Assembly (NCBI GenBank): GCA_030432235.1 | Contig: JAUIHT010000007.1 | Location: 186,001-250,000 of the forward strand | Direction: 5' to 3' | Length of the DNA stretch: 64,000 nt | From: Verrucomicrobiia bacterium | GTDB taxonomy: Bacteria > Verrucomicrobiota > Verrucomicrobiia > Opitutales > Cerasicoccaceae | In this document: positions 60,701 through 64,000 of the stretch, one piece after another | How positions within the stretch are numbered: position 1 is the stretch's first letter | How the letters are laid out: each line of letters begins with the position of its first letter | Position numbers and translations under genes: made by a program | Notes under the pieces: model-generated | Told to the model about the DNA's origin: nothing | Databases searched by the model: none | Seen by the model: the letters and a program-made list of their open reading frames with translations, nothing else

Positions 60701-61840
60701 ATGGCAAGCGTCTGGAGACACCCCAATTCCAAATACTGGACCGGCTGCTACACCGACGCCAACGGACGGCAGCTAAAACGGAGCACGAAGCTAACCGACA
60801 GGGCCAAGGCGCTCAAAATCGCCGAAGGCTGGGAGCAGGAGTACCGGAAAGTACAGGCCGAAGAACAAACGCGCAAGGTCTTCGCCGAGATCAGAAGGGA
60901 AATTCATGGAGAGAGCACCATCGACCAGTCCGTCGAAGACTTTCTCAAGGAATGGCTCGCCATTAAGCGTCACGAGATCAGCATCGCGACCTGGCGGAAG
61001 TATGACCAAGCGACCCGGGAGTTTTGCGAATGGCTAGGTGAAAAGAAGGACAAGGATTTGAGCATCGTCACACCTACGATCATTCGGCGCTGGCGGGACT
61101 CTCTCGTTGAACGACTGTCCCCCATGACCGCGAATAACCTCGTAAAGTCACTGGGCGTGGCGTTCTCACACGCCGAGTCCAGCGAACAAATCGAACGGAA
61201 TCCCGTCTCCAAGGTCAAAACTGTTAAACAAGAAACGGTTACGCGCCCGACGTTCTCGCTCGCTCAGATAAAAGACATGCTGAAGGCCACCGAAGGGGAA
61301 TGGCACGGGATTATCCTCGCCGGACTCTACACCGGGCAGCGACTTCGAGACATCTCGACCCTCAAATGGTCCTCTGTCGATTTAAACGAGAAGCAACTCT
61401 CAATAACCACCAGCAAGACCAAGCGCAGGGTCAATATTCCCATCGCGGTCCCGCTGCTAAAATACCTCCAGGAACTCCCCTCTCCCATTGAACCAAGCCT
61501 TCCCGTCTTCCCGGAGGCATGTAAAACCGTGGACGAACAGGACCGTACCAGTACACTGAGTAATAAGTTTCACAACATCATGGTTACTGCTGGGATAACA
61601 GAGAAGCGCTCAAAGGCCAACACCGGGAGAGGACATTCAACTCGCAGGGAAAGAGGTGGCCTAAGCTTCCACTGCTTGCGCCACACCGCCACCTCCTTGC
61701 TCAAGAATGCTGGGGTCTCCGAAGCAGTTGCCATGGATATCATCGGCCACGACTCCGCTGCCATCAGTGCCCACTACACCCACATTGAGGATGAAGCTAA
61801 ACGCCGGGCCATCGACAAGCTGCCGGATGTCAGTCTTTAA
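60701..61840 (+). CDS. Tyrosine-type site-specific integrase
   Basis: This 379-aa protein has a SAM-like core-binding domain (about residues 70-180) and a catalytic domain with Arg in TGQRLRDISTLKW (near 212), Lys in TTSKTKRRVN, the HxxR box FHCLRHTATSLL, His in IIGHDSAAISAHY and the nucleophile Tyr in AHYTHIED. It catalyses integration and excision of a mobile element. It reads away from the tRNA fragment, as expected when the integrase gene lies at the edge of the element. No excisionase is seen next to it. Confidence 0.92.
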   Translation: MASVWRHPNSKYWTGCYTDANGRQLKRSTKLTDRAKALKIAEGWEQEYRKVQAEEQTRKVFAEIRREIHGESTIDQSVEDFLKEWLAIKRHEISIATWRKYDQATREFCEWLGEKKDKDLSIVTPTIIRRWRDSLVERLSPMTANNLVKSLGVAFSHAESSEQIERNPVSKVKTVKQETVTRPTFSLAQIKDMLKATEGEWHGIILAGLYTGQRLRDISTLKWSSVDLNEKQLSITTSKTKRRVNIPIAVPLLKYLQELPSPIEPSLPVFPEACKTVDEQDRTSTLSNKFHNIMVTAGITEKRSKANTGRGHSTRRERGGLSFHCLRHTATSLLKNAGVSEAVAMDIIGHDSAAISAHYTHIEDEAKRRAIDKLPDVSL

Positions 61841-61959
61841 AACAATCATTTGCCATCTTGGCATGAAGGTTTTGAGCGAGTGACCTGCTGCGTTCTACTG
61901 ATCCAAGTAGATTTTTCGGATGGGCTGGTTGGACCGGGTCGATGTTGTTGCAGATGCAG

Positions 61960-62125
61960 TTCCTTGGGCTATCGGCCTACTGCCGAGTGCGCCAGTGAAC
62001 GGTACAGTCTAATTGTATATTACTCGAGGCGGTATTGTTCAAGCTTTTCACTAGCCTCGGTTAAGGAGGAGAAGATATTGAAGTCACGGAGCTTCTCAAT
62101 GTCGAAGGGATTGGTGGAGCTTTTG
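61960..62125 (-). pseudogene. Decayed IS3-type transposase C-terminus
   Basis: On the minus strand the frame reads IEKLRDFNIFSSLTEASEKL, then EQYRLE and a TAA followed by YTIRLYRSL. This follows the end of IS3-family OrfB (NGKLRDE...SLxEA...xYNTIRPHxSL), with the Tyr replaced by a stop and other changes. The upstream catalytic part is not recognisable. The fragment is part of a 140-codon frame (62020-62442) that is otherwise meaningless. The match is from memory of the family, so moderate to low certainty. Confidence 0.35.
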
Positions 62126-62287
62126 CAGTTTACCCGGCCCATCATCCCCGAACTGATCGTTTCACTCCAGCCGAAATGCAGAAGTACGTAATCGGCGATG
62201 GTAACGAAGATCAGACACGCACATACTTCCGACTGTAAACTGACAGAAACAATACGACGGAAACAGGTATAAAGGTAATCAGCTAAT

Positions 62288-62661
62288 CTATTGCATGCGT
62301 ATAAAATCAAGTCTCGAAAAAGAATTCCTGTTCTCCTGCCCCCAGGCCTCCTGAGCCGATCGATTTGTCGCCACAGGTCAAACACGGTCCGGGCACTGAG
62401 GCCAACTGCCTCATCCATGGCGTAACGAATGACCGCTCTCATTTCGCCGATCTCATCGACCGGAGCACGGTCTGGCTCCTTGGTAAATCACTTCGGAGGT
62501 AACCCGTCTGCAGAGACACCCTCTTGGCGCTTACCGTCCACTTCGACGGTAAGAAAAACAAGTACATGAGGCAACCCAGTCATCGTGGCGATGCCATAGC
62601 GAAACGGCATCCGGGTATGGGTCACGATCTCAGCGATATCGGCCTTGAGTATCCGGATCAT
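62288..62661 (-). pseudogene. Broken mandelate racemase/enolase-superfamily gene, N-terminal part
   Basis: The ATG at 62661, with AGGAAGGAAAGG upstream, starts MIRILKADIAEI...RMPFRYGIATMT, typical of the N-terminal domain of an enolase-superfamily protein (mandelate racemase/muconate cycloisomerase type). After LPPK the frame meets TGA (62490-62488) where relatives, as I recall, have Trp (PPKWFTK). It then goes on in frame (FTKEPD...VFDLWRQIDR) and near 62356 shifts by one base to AQEAWGQE, ending at TAG (62290-62288). The catalytic barrel is absent. The gene is dead unless TGA is read through, and the frame change rules that out as the whole answer. Confidence 0.65.
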
Positions 62662-62761
62662 CGATACGCCTTTCCTTCCTGGGCTTTTATCCGTCGAAGT
62701 TCCATCTCTGTGACTTTGCGCCAAAAGTCGTTCTGTTTCGTGCCTCAGGTGTACTTAACTC

Positions 62762-64000
62762 TCAATAAGTCAAAGCTATCATTTGATGATGTTCCATTTT
62801 CGGAACGGTCACACTAGTGGCATGTCCTTGCGTAGTATATGAGAGGGGTAAACCTTCAGGTTCGAGCCGTACGCTCAGGATGCGGCTCTCTAGTTTAAGC
62901 TCGATACCCACATCGTGCAGCGGCACGCACTCCTCGATAACTTCGTAACTCTGACGGCACCCGGCAACATCTTCATTGGGGGATTCCGGAGCCCCACCAC
63001 GGTTAACCGTATGAGCATTGAGCAGGTGCAGCACATACCGTCGCTCCTCGACTTGGTGCATGAGCGTCACCCGCCCTGTGGAGGGTAGATTACGCAAGCG
63101 CAGGCTCTCGCCTCCATCCAGAAGCAAGCGCAGGGCCTTTCCAAGGTACTGGCGCAGAGTGACCTGACCAAACCAGCGGTAGATGGAAAAGACCGGATGA
63201 GCTAGATACATGATCTGGCCGTGACGCACTCCGCAGGAGAAGCCGGAGGGGTCTGGTCGTGCCGGGGTGTGCTGGTGACTGCAGAAATGGTTCCACTGGC
63301 GGTTAAAATACGGATCGTAAACCTCCCCGAGCGACTCCCCTTCGGTGATACTCAGGCGACGGCCACGCTTATACATGACCATGGGTTGCGCGACGAAGTC
63401 TGGACGCAATCCCGAAACCGGCAGGATATAGTCCGGTTGGAACTCAGAAGGATTGCCAATCTGCGCACCAATGTCAAAGAGCATGCCACGCTCGGGATCG
63501 ATACCACTGTCCCCGGTTAGCAAGAGCTTACCCCCGCCGGTCAGGTAAGCGTTCAGCTTTTCATGTAAAGCTTCATTCACCGCAATGTCGTCGGGGAGCA
63601 CCAGAACGCGGTACGCGGCAAAGTCCATCTCGGGGTCGATCACATCAAAGAGAAAGTGCTCCTCAAGTAGCACACGGGCCGCTCCGGTGTCCGCAGGATT
63701 GTCTCTCTGGCGTGCGAGATAAGCCTCTACCGGCTTAATGGAAGTGCTGCTGAGCAGAGCCACGTCGGCCACATTTTTCGCTCCCTCAACAAAAGGCTCT
63801 TTTTGAGCCACCTCGCGGTAAGCTTCCCCAATAATGTCGTAGGTGCTGCTGTCCAGTTGCCCCGTAGGGTTTAACTGGTCTCCGATACTGCACTTGGAGC
63901 CCATGGCCAGCATCGCGCAACATTCATAGCGCAGTGCATTCGGATGTTTGTAGCCGCCAAATTCACCCCAGGTGGAGTGAAACTTGCCGGTCATGCCGAG
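62762..64000 (-). CDS. C-terminal part of a beta-galactosidase-like glycoside hydrolase
   Basis: The open frame runs to the right edge, so the 5' end lies outside the window; 413 codons are visible. WGEFGGYKHPNALRYECC and GSKCSIGDQLNPTGQLD belong to the end of the catalytic barrel, followed by a glutamine amidotransferase-like trimerisation domain (FAAYRVLVLPDDIAVNEAL, LTGGGKLLLTGDSG) and a C-terminal beta domain, as in GH42-related proteins. It cleaves a glycosidic bond in a sugar polymer or oligosaccharide; specificity unknown. The broken enolase-superfamily gene lies 101 bp downstream and both may have belonged to one sugar-use operon. Confidence 0.75.
   Translation of the reverse strand, partial: LGMTGKFHSTWGEFGGYKHPNALRYECCAMLAMGSKCSIGDQLNPTGQLDSSTYDIIGEAYREVAQKEPFVEGAKNVADVALLSSTSIKPVEAYLARQRDNPADTGAARVLLEEHFLFDVIDPEMDFAAYRVLVLPDDIAVNEALHEKLNAYLTGGGKLLLTGDSGIDPERGMLFDIGAQIGNPSEFQPDYILPVSGLRPDFVAQPMVMYKRGRRLSITEGESLGEVYDPYFNRQWNHFCSHQHTPARPDPSGFSCGVRHGQIMYLAHPVFSIYRWFGQVTLRQYLGKALRLLLDGGESLRLRNLPSTGRVTLMHQVEERRYVLHLLNAHTVNRGGAPESPNEDVAGCRQSYEVIEECVPLHDVGIELKLESRILSVRLEPEGLPLSYTTQGHATSVTVPKMEHHQMIALTY

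Overview
The window looks like chromosomal DNA of a Verrucomicrobiota bacterium, most likely of the Opitutae/Puniceicoccales type. This is inferred from the mix of very large secreted proteins rich in thrombospondin type 3 (TSP3) repeats, a PEP-CTERM protein, a sulfatase, an ExbB/ExbD operon headed by TPR proteins, and a Trp-rich surface domain shared by several exported proteins. No rRNA or other taxonomic marker is present, so the assignment is an inference.

Layout. (1) 1-21.3 kb is visibly AT-richer than the rest (hand count of one sampled line about 43% GC, against about 58% for a line near 44 kb). It carries a tight five-gene minus-strand operon: a small membrane protein, a 2600-aa LamG/TSP3 protein, a membrane-anchored HEAT-repeat protein, a 2564-aa TSP3/beta-helix protein, and a transglutaminase-like protein cut by the window edge. 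Two more membrane-anchored proteins of unknown role follow, and the region ends at the 3' end of a tRNA-Val(CAC) gene. (2) 21.9-30.6 kb holds housekeeping and regulatory genes (RLAN-type RimK ligase, GNAT, cmk, plsC, purK, a hybrid histidine kinase) plus two exported proteins, an NlpC/P60-like peptidase and a cyclophilin, that end in the Trp-rich domain. (3) 30.7-36.5 kb is a TPR-TPR-ExbB-ExbD-ExbD operon. (4) 36.7-45.3 kb is a dispersed arn-like set (arnA formyltransferase domain, arnC, arnB, arnT) for aminoarabinose modification of lipid A, with a flavin monooxygenase inside it and a block of accessory DNA (YafQ-type toxin-antitoxin pair, hypothetical genes, a 21-bp repeat array) between arnC and arnB. 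(5) 45.5-58.5 kb holds a UDP-sugar pyrophosphorylase, a circularly permuted ATP-grasp/alpha-E protein, a PAP2-spermidine-synthase-like fusion, a PEP-CTERM protein, a LuxR regulator, an FtsB/DivIC protein, a coiled-coil protein and a sulfatase with the Trp-rich domain. (6) 58.6-60.5 kb is a two-component system. (7) From 60.56 kb onward there is a tRNA 3'-end fragment, a tyrosine integrase, a decayed IS3-like transposase end, a broken enolase-superfamily gene and the 3' part of a glycosidase gene: the left end of an integrated element that continues past the window.

Common themes. Much of the coding capacity is devoted to the envelope: lipid A decoration, an energised ExbBD complex, phospholipid synthesis, septum formation, and large or modular exported proteins. 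The strongest candidates for something undescribed are the Trp-rich domain (core LGW[LI]W) appended to four unrelated exported proteins, and the giant-protein operon with a perfect 10-bp stem around the start codon of its largest gene.
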